NCBI RefSeq assembly: GCF_036588685.1
Contig: NC_086384.1
Coordinates: forward strand, 49,927,973-49,991,972
Length of the DNA: 64,000 bases
Reading direction: 5' to 3'
Source of the DNA: Mytilus trossulus
Lineage: Eukaryota > Mollusca > Bivalvia > Mytilida > Mytilidae
Made by a program: the position numbers and the translations under genes. Within the stretch, counting starts at the first letter, position 1; every line of letters starts with the position of its first letter. The notes under the pieces are model-generated. The model worked only from the letters and a program-made list of their open reading frames with translations. It was not told where the DNA came from and searched no databases. Below, piece after piece: positions 35,373 to 45,955 of this stretch.

Positions 35373-36960
35373 ACTCCTACAGCAGACGATATTCTGGTTA
35401 TAATATAGTTTACGGTTGTTCCGATTTATTTTACTTACCATTTGTCTCGAGTTCTTTCAGGTGCACAGGACTTTGGCTGGTTCATTTCGTAGGTGAAACA
35501 GCATATACAAGACATATAAAAACACCAAACTATTCATCAGATTCCGTCGTTTCCGTTTATTATTTCTTAACCCTTAGAGTGCCACGGTTTTTTGGGGTAA
35601 ACTACCGTTGAGTGCCAAGAGAAAGGCCCTTGATTTCAAATTTCAACGGAAAACGTCACAAAGGAAGCGTAACAATGCATAACGTCATGCAATTGTTTCC
35701 GTATGGACGCAATTCTGTTTCGACGGTCGACGTTTGTCAGTTAGATTTCTGTTTGATAATAAAGGACAATGGTCAGTCTAATGGATGTTTAAGAAATATG
35801 CAAAGTTGATATACCTATTAGAGCAGAAAATATATATAAAAACAAGGATGCAAGAAATATTATAGTTCGTGGGAAAGCGGCGAATTTAATATTCTTCAGA
35901 AAGTATATAAATGTATCAAAATTGAGCTACGTCGAAAAGAAATCGATCTTATGCAAATGTATATCAATACATCTGTTAATGTCTGTAAGTGTTTGAAAAC
36001 TGAGTTGTTATAAGAACCCTACTAACAGTCCAAAATTCATCTTCTTTTTCGTATTTGAATGTTCCAAAATCAAACATAGTCTTAAATTGAGTCTTATATA
36101 CATGCACATATTATATATACACACACTTGCATTCGGTCGATTTTTATCAGATGCAGCTCTTTGAAACTACATTTTCCGTTTTACATGATATTTACAGGAG
36201 TACACGAATTTGTGTTTACTGTTTGAATCCTTTCAAATGTACATGTTATATATATATAGAAACTTTTAAATTTAGAATTTGATGCACAATGTAATCACGA
36301 CATTACTTTGCCATTCCCCTATTAAACAGAATATAGAATTCCGCAAATTTACAGATCTTACATTGTTTGGTTGATATTCAGACGAATTATATATACAGAA
36401 TGTGTTTTCAGCCAATGATCCGATAAAATTTGTCGTAGTGATGTCACTGCCTGGTTCAGACGTACTTATTTATTGTGCAGTACATATTACTGTATCGTTA
36501 CTCGTAATTTTTATAAAATTAAAAGAGTTACACATTATTTAAGAACGATAAAAGTGACACGCACATGCATATCAGCAGCAGCAAATAAAACAATTATACT
36601 ACGAATTTTAAAAGCAGGTGTTTGGTATAAAACAAAAAAACATTGAATCACCGATGAGAAGCCGCGGTTTGAACAGGTTTGGTTTTATATACAATTTTAA
36701 AACCTAAATGTAAAAGTCCAACAACACTTTCTTCACACTTTAGATAACATAAGCAATGATTTTTATTTTATTTTTTTTAGGAAAAAAAATATTGTTATTA
36801 AATATCTTATTTTCCTCTCCCGGGCCCTATATTTTCTTTCCCGGGCGCTATTTATTTTCCGGACGGTCTCGGGCGTTTTTTTAGGAGGACCGGTTTTGTG
36901 TTACCCTTTATGTCTTCCGCACTTTTTGTTCTCATGTCACCCACAAGCAGTTGTGATTTG

Positions 36961-37408
36961 TACGATGGCAGAATGCGGCCATGAAAGAAAAAAAAAATAT
37001 GATGTTACCTCAAGATACATGTTGTTCCTCATATTAATATAATGTTATTGCTATGTTGAGGGAACGAGATAACTATCTTGAGGGAACGCCATGATATCTT
37101 GAGGGAACGACATATCATCTTGAGGGAACGCAATAACTATCTTGTAGGAACGACGTAGCGTTTTTAGGGAACGAGATAACTATCTTGAGGAAACAATATT
37201 ATATCTTGAGGGAACGACATAGCATCTTGTGGGAACGAGATAACTATCTTGTGGGAACGAGATAACTATCTTGCTGGAACGATATAGTATCTTGAGGGAA
37301 CGAGATAACTATCTCGTGGGAACGACATAGAATCTAGAGGGAACGACATAGTATATTGAGGGAACAACATATTTCTTTTTTCTTTCATGGCCGCATTCTG
37401 CCACCGTA
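36961..37408. mobile_element. MITE with 22-bp minisatellite core
   Basis: Inverted ends of about 45 bp: GATGGCAGAATGCGGCCATG then GAAAGAAA at 36964, and its reverse complement at 37361-37406. Between them are about 14 tandem units of 21-22 bp of the type GAGGGAACGAGATAACTATC. No coding potential. Confidence 0.8.
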
Positions 37409-38249
37409 TATTTTTGTAGTAGGGATCAAGCCATACAATTTATGAGCGGCAGGGTTTGTTGACCCCTTAACTCTTTTTATTTTTTTCTATTTTTGTATCG
37501 TTTTTTCTGTCTTATGGATGTACAGTATTATTTTTTTTGCTATTGGTTTCAAATATTTAACACATTTAGAATACTAAATATATATTTTGAAGGCACATTA
37601 TGTTGGATTTTACTTTTGATAAGAAAGAAATAGAATTGTTTGAAGAATATTTGCAGATAATTGAGTCATCTAATGTTTTTACTTTTCTCCAGAAGCATGT
37701 ACCCTGTAAACGTTATCAGAACATATGCACGTGTGTGCTTCGAAATTTTGTGTGCTAGTTTGTCCTTTTATACGTTTGTTTTGTTTAGCTAATGACACTT
37801 TTTATATAAATTCAAATTCATTCAGTAAACATATAGTTCATGGAAACAGAAACACCGACAACCACAACAGAAGATAATTTGAATAGTTGATACAGGGCAA
37901 TTAAAGTTTCTGACTGATGTTTTTTTTATAGTTAGTATAAACAAAAAATACAACTTCCCTAAACAAAACAACAATGCGACATCTTTTTATTTTCCGAATA
38001 TAAAGAATTTCAAACATGTATATACCAAGCTATCAGGTGCCCTCACTTGCTCAAGTTGAATAAACTGAGAAATTCTTTTTAAAATTCTTTTTTATGACTT
38101 CAAAGAAGGAAAATCTTCTTTTTTAGTTAGATTATTTCTTTTAGTACGGATAAAGTAGTTTTGATGATGAACATAATTAACATTTGTAAAAATCCAGTTT
38201 TATCTGGCTTTCTAATTGTTCCGCTGGTTCTTCATCTTCTTCTGACAGA

Positions 38250-39713
38250 CAAAAGTAAAATCACAAAAATACTGAACTCAGAGGAAAATCAATTTGGAAA
38301 GTCCATAATTACATGGCAAAATCAAAAAACAAAACGCATCAAAAACGAATGGACAAGAACTGTCATATTCCTGACTTGGTACAGGCATTTTCAAATGTAG
38401 AAAATGGTGGATTAAACCTGGTTCTATAGCGCTAACCCTCTCACTTAAATAACAGTCTCATCAAACTCCGTTACATTTACATGATGCGTTAAATAAACAG
38501 TCACAATCAATAAAATAGTCAAAATATGGGAACATCAGTCATCATCGTATAACAATTTAACAGGACACAAAAACATCTACTATCTACGAACACATGGATT
38601 GATTTGAGTGTCTGACGTCAGAAAAATTATATACGTCACATAAATTTGTCGTTCAATGTGCATACAATAGTTATCAACAGTACCTGGATTATAAACAATT
38701 TTAAATTTTACATAGGCAATGAGCGCAGACAGGGTTAAAAAATCAAAAGTATGTAAGAATAAATTACAGAAATCAAACTAGTCCAAAAGTTATACATAGA
38801 ATTTATGAGAATCCAAAACTTTTAAAAGGAACAATTTAACAGGACACAAAAACCTATCCACGAACACATGGATCTACTCGAGTGTCCGACGTCAGAAAAA
38901 TTATATACGTCACATAAATTTGTCGTTCAATGTGCATACAAACAATTTTAAAATTTTACATAGGCAATGTACGCATACAGGGTTAAAAAATCAAAAGTAT
39001 GTAAGAATAAATTACAGAAATAGACCGAGATTCAAACTAGTCCAAAAATTATACATAGAATATATGAGAATCCAAAACTTTTTAAAGGGAACAATTTAAC
39101 AGGACACAATAACATCTACTGTCTAAGAACAAATGGATTGATTTGAGTGTCTGACGTTAGAAAAATTATATACGTCACATAAATTTGTTGTTCAATGTGC
39201 ATACAAACAATTTTAAAATTTTTTTCATAGGCAATGTTCGCATACAGAGTTAAAAAATCAAAAGTATGTAAGAATAAATTACAGAAATAGACCGAGATTC
39301 AAACTAGTTCAAAAGTTATACATAGAATTTATGAGAATCCAAAAATTGTCAATTCCACTACGCCATTGATTGATTTTGACGTTTGTGGTTCAACGTATAT
39401 AGTAATTCATAATAGAAATATATCATAATGACATATTATAGACAAATATCATACTGACGGGATCTTTTAAAGTACAGAGTCACGTTATAAGCACAAAAGA
39501 AATACAAAGAGTCACATATACAAAACAAATCACCAAAAAATGAAAGCCAATACAAACACATTGACGAGATGTATAAGTACCGAGCCACGTCAAACGGATA
39601 TCACATAAAACCATTCAACAGTAAAAGTAATCTTACTAATAGAACAAAAACAAATAAAAGAACAATAAAACATGTTGTTATGATGATACACAACATCAGT
39701 ACGCAGAATCTAT
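38250..39713 (-). mobile_element. 3' UTR and tail of the minus-strand Penelope copy
   Basis: Downstream on the minus strand of the RT at 39714-40497. The distal tail (38250-38440) matches 19255-19448. In the middle, a unit starting AACAATTTAACAGGACAC is repeated at 38551, 38830 and 39090 (spacing 279 and 260 bp; last copy partial to about 39350). Tandem duplication in the 3' UTR therefore occurs in both copies, though with different units. Confidence 0.65.
38551..39350. repeat. three-copy 260-279-bp tandem repeat
   Basis: Shared blocks: AACAATTTAACAGGACAC, GAGTGTC(t/c)GACGT(c/t)AGAAA, TATACGTCACATAAATTTG, AAAATCAAAAGTATGTAAG and ATGAGAATCCAAAA, in the same order in each copy. Confidence 0.85.
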
Positions 39714-40497
39714 ACATCAAGACCATCGTGTATTATTTGAGAAGTTGATACGGAATATTTATCAACAAGGTCTTGGTACCTTCCGATGAACTTTTTTAGA
39801 AAAAGGACGAGACGTTCTTTGACATACCCCTGGTTCATCAACTTTCTACTCAGACACTGATGACGTTTTACAAAGTCTGAGTAGGAGCTGCAAGCTCTTG
39901 AATATCGAATAAGTTGGGAAACACATATCCCATATGCAGGTGAAGTTGGTATATTGCTACTAAGGTGGGGGAAATTTATAATTTCGAAATTAAAATCGTC
40001 TCGTTTGTCATAGATTCTGGTACTGAGATGACTGTGTAAGTCAAATTCGAGATATAAGTCTAAAAACGAGGCGGAGCCGTGTCTGTTGTTTCTTTAATCT
40101 CGAGTTCTGGGGGATATATTAATGGAACCCAATCAGAAAAGTTCGGATTGTTTAAGGAAAGAACATCATCAATATATCTGAAAGTGAAATTAAATAATCT
40201 GGCTTCTTTGATCCTCTTGTTTTTGACAAGTGTCTGGAGGAACTCCGATTCATATGAAAATAAGAAGAGGTCGGCAAGAAGAGGCGCACAGTTTGTTCCC
40301 ATAGGAATGCCGACAACTTGTTGGAAAAGTCTACTTCCAAACTCAACAAATATGTTGTCGATAAGAAACTCCAGCATACTGACTACTTGTTCTTCTGTGT
40401 AGCATGATTTACCTTTTTGTTTGTTACTATTAACGAAATATGATTTATGAAATCCCAAAGTAATAAATTTATAGCGTATGCTACCATTTTTATGTTG
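39714..40497 (-). pseudogene. Penelope-like reverse transcriptase (copy 2), 5'-truncated
   Basis: The minus strand begins abruptly at NGSIRYKFITLGFHKSYFVN, continues through GIPMGTNCAPLLADLF and FRYIDDVLSL, then a 4-base deletion near 40075 (relative to copy 1) shifts frame. In the new frame SFLDLYLEFDLHSHLSTRIY, NIPTSPAYGICVSQLIRY and KKFIGRYQDLVDKY follow to a stop near 39718. Very close to copy 1, so from the same recently active family. Palm motif A and everything upstream are absent; the left break falls in the piggyBac-like arm. 5' truncation is usual for target-primed insertion. Confidence 0.85.
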
Positions 40498-40956
40498 AAA
40501 ACCCGAATCCACGGCGTTCACGCCGCCCATTTTCCAAATCAAGCACTCTGGTACTATGACGTAAGGCTTATTATTACGTAACGTCAAAATTCCGTTGGCC
40601 TTTGGGCCTCAGCGTTGCACTCAACGGTAGTGTTTTTGAATAGGCCGGATAGGCCCTATGGCAGAGAAAAGGTTAATAACTTTCGTTTTTGACTTCCTTG
40701 TTTACATATTTATAAAACCGGAAGTGCAAAATTTAATAACAAAATAACTCATGAGATAAAAATAAATATAAATAAACGTAAGGTAAGCTATTGTATTAAT
40801 AAACAAATGTTTTATTGGTTCAAAACTATTTTTAATACGCTAAATAATAATGTATGAATTGTTGTGACAACTGGCCGGTTTCCGTCATGGATACCGTAAC
40901 TATGCGCAACTTGTTGCGCAGTGGGCGCGAAAATTTAAACCCGTGAGCCCCCTTAA

Positions 40957-41108
40957 GGTATGTGGTTTACAGTTATATATTTAAATGTTAACGTTATGGC
41001 TGACTGGCTTTATTGGGTATGGTGAACCGATCAAAAGATATAATTTCGTGATGATACATTCAGAAATTAGATTAGAATTGTAAAGATTTACATAATAGTT
41101 TTATCACA
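40957..41108 (+). promoter_or_regulatory. upstream region of TLR copy C
   Basis: Aligns with 2819-2993. TATATTTAAATG near 40975 is a TATA-like candidate about 130 bp before the start codon. Confidence 0.4.
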
Positions 41109-43571
41109 ATGTTTACAACACAATGTGTTTTCTTTCTTTGTGTAAACTGTACTTTTTTATTGGTTTATTCAGGCTATTGTGAGATTTCAATAAGTATAAC
41201 GGAAATAAGATGTGACTGTAGTTCGCGGAATTTCACATTCATACCAACAGAATGTCAACGAAATACATCAGGGTTATATCTGGCTTACAATGACCTTGGC
41301 CTTTTAGGTAAGGAATCATTTTCTAGATATAAACAACTTAGTTATCTGGATATAAGTAACTGTAATATAACGTCAATCGACCAATCAGCTTTCGATTATT
41401 TGACCCAATTGAAAGAATTGAAATTTTTCAATAATCCACTGAACACATTTCAAAGTAATGTATTTGCACCATTAACTGAGCTACGAGTTCTTTTTATATC
41501 GTATACTCTACTTTCAACGTATCAAAGAGAATCGTGGTCTGATTTTATCAGACTTACAACACTGTATTGTGATGATGGCCCATCGAATGGAACATTTTCT
41601 GAGATATTTTTTGCCATGAAAAGTCTAAATTTCTTCGCAGTTGATTATCAGAGTGATGTTATTTATAACTTTACATTTCATACATTTAAAAGGACGCCAT
41701 TAAAGCATTTACATATTAATAGTCATTTACGAGAAATTGAAATCGATGGTTTTGCACCGTTAGAATTTCTTTCTAGTCTTATCATTCCAAATCAAAATTT
41801 TCTTAAATTATCACAAACATTACCAGCTTTGCACGTGTTTGGAAATCGAAAAATGGAAGAATTGGATTTGAGAAATAATTTTAGAAATTATGGTGAATAT
41901 GTAATTTCAGCTGATCTATTTGCATATATCGGTAACATTTGCGTCAAAAAGTTATCTCTGAGTTGGAATGGCATTAGGAGGATAGATGCTATCGCCGTTC
42001 AGAAGATGAAATACAAACATTGTCTTGAGACTTTAAACTTAAATAACAATGACTTTGATTATCACCAGGATCTTATTATCTTGTATCTTAATTTCTTTAT
42101 TAACATTAAACGAATAGACATATCTTCGATAACAAGTCGATCTATTGAAAGCATTCGCGAACAAAACAGTAATGGCACTGGAATCCTGGATCACAGAGCT
42201 ATATTCGATACTCGATCAGATTGGTCTATAAGACTACCTTATTCACTCGAATTTCTAAACGCATCATTTATAATCGGACGAAATGATCCAATAAACAGTA
42301 TAACTTTCAAGGGTATAAAACGATTGGAAATCTTTGACCTCTCATACTCATCACTTGCAGACGACTGCAATTACACAGTGAGGGGACTTGTGAACATACT
42401 GATACTTAATGTGTCACATTTCAAATGTGGTCTTTTAAATCCATACTTTCTGCAATCTGCAGTCAATTTGGAACAGTTGATAATGCAAAGTTCTTCACTA
42501 AGTATTGGCCTTAAATATGATCACTATAGTCAATTCCTCTCTGGGCTCGAACGTTTGCAGTATATAGACTTTTCAAGAAATGCATTTGAAGACCAATTCA
42601 GAATTTCAACATTTAAAAGTCAATTAGACAGTTTGCAATCTTTGATTCTTGAAGGAAATTTATTCACAAGTGTTCCCTTAAATTTAGAAAAATTCAACCG
42701 TCTGCGTTTCCTTAACATCAAAAATAATAAGATAGCCTACTTGACAACAAAAGAAACTGACGCCATTGAAGTGCTATTTAGAAGATCAAATAAAACAATG
42801 ACAGTGTTATTAGATGGCAACCCTCTTGTTTGTACTTGTGCTTCGTTAGATTTTGTAGAATGGTTATTTACTACTAAAGTGAAACTTAACAGCAATGGTA
42901 GTTATACGTGTGTCGAAAACGATGGAAACATTACAACAACAAATATCGTCTACAATCACTTACGAATTTTTAGAATAAGATGTATAACGACAATATGGGT
43001 TATTTTTTCAGTTACATTGTTCGGTGTGCTTCTTTTATTCATTCTAGTTGGATATCGTTACAAATTGCACCTACAATACTTTTGTTTATTCATCGGAATG
43101 GCCAATCCACTTTTCCGGAAGTCAAAAGAAGAAACACTTGAATATGATGCATATGTAGCTTATTGCGATGGGGACTATCAATGGGTTTATGGACCTTTGC
43201 GCATATTTCTCGAAAAGAGACGAAATTATAAACTTCTTTTGTTAGATAGAGGAGATGTCCTTGCTGGAGAACATAGACTTTTTGCTTTAAACAATTCAAT
43301 TCCAAAATGCAAAAAGATAATATTAGTGATTTCAAACGAATTTGTAAACAATGATTGGGCATACTATGAAGCTACTGTAGGAATTGAACATTTCCTGGGA
43401 TTACAAGCAAGAATAATTGTTATAAACCTGGAAAATATAACCAAAACAGAAATACCGCAATGTGTTCTTCAAATTATGTCATTGGACGCCAACGATCATA
43501 TTCGCAAAACAGACATATTAAATGAAAATAACATTTTCTGGAAATGTTTAGATCAAGCGATGAAACGTTAA
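41109..43571 (+). CDS. Toll-like receptor (copy C), intact, single exon
   Basis: Single-pass receptor of 820 aa, same layout as copy A: signal peptide (MFTTQCVFFLCVNCTFLLVY), LRR-NT CDCSSRNFTFIPTEC, LRR ectodomain, LRR-CT (NPLVCTCASLDFVEWLF), membrane helix about 628-650 and TIR about 678-816 with YDAYVAYC, DRGDVLAGE and a C-terminal FW. By eye the first ~190 residues differ from copy A at about 40 positions, while the last ~280 differ at only about 13; the DNA around the LRR-CT and membrane helix is almost identical. As in copy A, the BB-loop position normally held by proline is alanine. No stops. Likely signals through a TIR adaptor, although the altered BB loop makes this uncertain. The 3' flank is the duplicated block to 45535. 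Confidence 0.94.
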   Translation: MFTTQCVFFLCVNCTFLLVYSGYCEISISITEIRCDCSSRNFTFIPTECQRNTSGLYLAYNDLGLLGKESFSRYKQLSYLDISNCNITSIDQSAFDYLTQLKELKFFNNPLNTFQSNVFAPLTELRVLFISYTLLSTYQRESWSDFIRLTTLYCDDGPSNGTFSEIFFAMKSLNFFAVDYQSDVIYNFTFHTFKRTPLKHLHINSHLREIEIDGFAPLEFLSSLIIPNQNFLKLSQTLPALHVFGNRKMEELDLRNNFRNYGEYVISADLFAYIGNICVKKLSLSWNGIRRIDAIAVQKMKYKHCLETLNLNNNDFDYHQDLIILYLNFFINIKRIDISSITSRSIESIREQNSNGTGILDHRAIFDTRSDWSIRLPYSLEFLNASFIIGRNDPINSITFKGIKRLEIFDLSYSSLADDCNYTVRGLVNILILNVSHFKCGLLNPYFLQSAVNLEQLIMQSSSLSIGLKYDHYSQFLSGLERLQYIDFSRNAFEDQFRISTFKSQLDSLQSLILEGNLFTSVPLNLEKFNRLRFLNIKNNKIAYLTTKETDAIEVLFRRSNKTMTVLLDGNPLVCTCASLDFVEWLFTTKVKLNSNGSYTCVENDGNITTTNIVYNHLRIFRIRCITTIWVIFSVTLFGVLLLFILVGYRYKLHLQYFCLFIGMANPLFRKSKEETLEYDAYVAYCDGDYQWVYGPLRIFLEKRRNYKLLLLDRGDVLAGEHRLFALNNSIPKCKKIILVISNEFVNNDWAYYEATVGIEHFLGLQARIIVINLENITKTEIPQCVLQIMSLDANDHIRKTDILNENNIFWKCLDQAMKR

Positions 43572-43891
43572 TGAAGAACAGCGTCGTGATAGCTTTTTCA
43601 ATTTATGCTATTCAACAATTGTTGTTTCATTGTACAAATGCATTGTCAGTCTTTAACGTATACAAATAAAGTAAACATTAAAAACCTGCACGGTGGTATT
43701 ATAGATATGATGACCACTATATGAACGAAAGGAATGAAAGAAACAAATGACATCACAATACGTCTAGATGTGCTTGCAGGTATGAGCAACAATTTATCTT
43801 AACACAAATGTATATAAAAATATAATTACAGACGATCATATGACTGTAAAAGTAAACGCTTAAACGATATACATGTATTTTTATAAAAACT

Positions 43892-44690
43892 AGAGGCTCT
43901 AAAGTGCCTGTGTCGCTCACCTTGGTCTATGTGAATATTAAACAAAGGACGCAGATTGATTCATGACAAAATTGTGTTTTGGTGATGGTGATGTGTTTGT
44001 ACATCTTAATTTACTGAACATTCTAGCTGCTTACAATTATCTCTATCTATAATTAACTTGGCCCAGTAGTTTCAGAGGAGAAGATTTTTGTAAAAGAATA
44101 CTAAGATTTACGAAAAAATGGTTAAAACTTGACTATAAAGGGCAATAACTCTTAAAGGAGTCAACTGACAATTTCAGTCATTTGACTTATTTGTAAATCT
44201 TACTTTGCTGAACATTATTGCTGTTTACAGTTTATCTCTATCTATAATAATATTCTAGATAATAACCAAAAACAGTAAAATTTCCTTAAAATTACTAATT
44301 CAGGGGCAGCAACCCAACAATGGGTTGTCCGATTCATCTGAAAATGTCAGGGCAGATATATCTTTACCTGATGAACAATTTAACACCTGTCAGATTTGCT
44401 TTAAATGCTTTGGTTTTTGAGTTATAGGCCAAAAACTGCATTTTACCCCTATGTTCTATTTTTAGCCATGGCGGCCATCTTGGTTGGTTGGGCGGGTCAC
44501 CGGACACAATTTTTAAACTAGATACCTCAATGATGATTGTGGCCAAGTTTGGTTTAATTTGGCCAAGCAGTTTCAGAGGAGAAGATTTTTGTAAAAGTTA
44601 ACGACGCCGGACGCCGGACGACGGACGACGACGGACGCCGGACGCCAAGTGATGAGAAAAGCTCACTTGGCCCTTCGGGCCAGGTGAGCT
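43892..44690. mobile_element. ~800-bp bivalve repeat ending in a TTCG hairpin
   Basis: Starts AGAGGCTCTAAAGTGCC and ends GGCCAGGTGAGCT. Flanked by AAAAACT on both sides (43885-43891 and 44692-44698), a likely target-site duplication; the matching site at about 5740 lacks it. The last 31 bp form a near-perfect hairpin (AGCTCACTTGGCCC-TTCG-GGCCAGGTGAGCT pairing) preceded by GACGCCGGACGACGG-type repeats. No coding potential; the short minus-strand frame at 44364-44546 is within it. Confidence 0.7.
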
Positions 44691-44824
44691 AAAAAACTAT
44701 AAAATTGAAATCGCGTTTAGGTTAAATACATGAGTTTGACATTCCACAAGAATGTATAAACAAATTGTCGAAATTATTTAACCTGTTTATCCAAATTAAC
44801 GCAAAAGTCATAATTTTGAAATAT

Positions 44825-44990
44825 TATCACAGGACTATAATTAAGAACGCCAGACGCGTTTCGTCTACGTAAGACTCATCAGTGACGCAAATATCAAAAT
44901 ATTTATAAAGCCGAACAATTACAAATTAAAGTTGAAGAGCACTGAGGATTCAAAATTTATAAAAACAGGAAATTTATAAAAATGACCACA
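44825..44990 (+). mobile_element. insertion of the CGCGTTTCGTCTAC repeat family
   Basis: Contains CAGACGCGTTTCGTCTACGT, AAGACTCATCAGTGACGC, AAGTTGAAGAGCA and GGAAATTTATAAAAATGACC. Absent from the matching place at about 5885. Confidence 0.65.
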
Positions 44991-45535
44991 TCCTAGAAAA
45001 TACTTACTATTTGTCCAATATAAGACCATTTCATTGCTCTAATCTTATGTCTTTCTTTTTTGAATTTGGTTATTATGGTGCAGGTAACTCCAGAAAAATG
45101 CTTCGGCCGAAACCCATTTTTTGAATGTTTACTTTCATGTATACAAATTCTAGATTACAAGTTATGCTAATTATGTGTTTGATACAAACCATATCTGTTT
45201 ATTTAAAGTTTTAATATTTTTATATTTTAACAGGATATAGCTATAATATATACAGCACAAGGTCAGGAAAGTATGTGAAGTGAAGCGAAGTTTTTTGTGT
45301 TTCTTCCCATTTAAATACCATTTTCTGATATCAATATTCAGATCAATATCTTAGTTGTTGAACATTACCTTATATATCAGGTAAAAAAGAACGAGCTATT
45401 TGAAGAATAGGTTAAAATGAAAGACACCATTTTAATACACGCATGAAAGGAAATCATTCCGTTATAAGAGCTCCTATTTTCATCTTTTCTGTATTACAAA
45501 AACCTAAATGTCTTATTTTAACTGTATAACCATTT

Positions 45536-45955
45536 ATTTTTGCTTATCGAGAAGCGGGATAGAATAATTTAAGACTGCAGGGAAGATTAACTTTGTTATT
45601 TTATAGCTTTAACTGAGGTAAAGGCGGACCATATTTTTGTGTATTTATAATTTAAGTTGTACTTAGGTGGGGTTAGGTGAAAATTAATAAAATTAGAAGT
45701 TAAAATTGATACTATAAGCTGGTAGAGCATCCATCAATTAAGGATAAAAATAAGCTAAAAATATTGATAGGTCATGGACCTCCTTTTCGAAATATTTGAG
45801 ATTTACAATATGGCAGGAAAAGGCTGGCTCGGACTTTTACCTTATATTTGCATTGTTGTTATTAGATCTCAAAACAAAAGAAAGAAAATTAAGAATCTTC
45901 TAAAATTTTGGTAAATGACCTTTCATGAGCTATTAAGTCTTATTTGAAAAAATAA
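45536..45955. other. non-coding, nothing recognised
   Basis: No match to the first TLR module and no coding potential; it probably belongs to the insertion that carries the SGNH remnant. Confidence 0.35.

Larger units (their letters stand above)
35571..40672. mobile_element. TTAA-flanked piggyBac-like inverted-repeat element, non-autonomous
   Basis: The left end is TTAA-CCCTTAGAGTGCCA (TTAA at 35567) followed at about +35 by CTACCGTTGAGTGC. The right end, read on the minus strand from TTAA at 40673, is CCTTTTCTCTGCCA followed by CTACCGTTGAGTGC and GGCC-rich sequence. Ends of the form TTAA-CCCTTT..TGCC facing each other are characteristic of piggyBac-type elements. No transposase frame is present. 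The interior holds a minisatellite-cored MITE (36961-37408) and a nested Penelope copy (about 38250-40497). The left end is about 195 bp upstream of the transposase-exonuclease start codon. Confidence 0.55.
43572..45535. repeat. TLR copy C 3' flank, duplicate of 5454-6500 with two insertions
   Basis: Aligns with the flank of copy A apart from inserts at 43892-44690 and about 44825-44990. The uninterrupted copy at 5454-6500 serves as the empty site for both. Confidence 0.75.

Noticed and set aside
37040..37375. CRISPR-like array of short repeats
   Set aside because: Units of 21-22 bp are head-to-tail without spacers and enclosed by TIRs; a minisatellite in a MITE.
38551..39350. CRISPR-like array
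   Set aside because: Only three long (260-279 bp) direct repeats without spacers, in a eukaryotic retroelement UTR.
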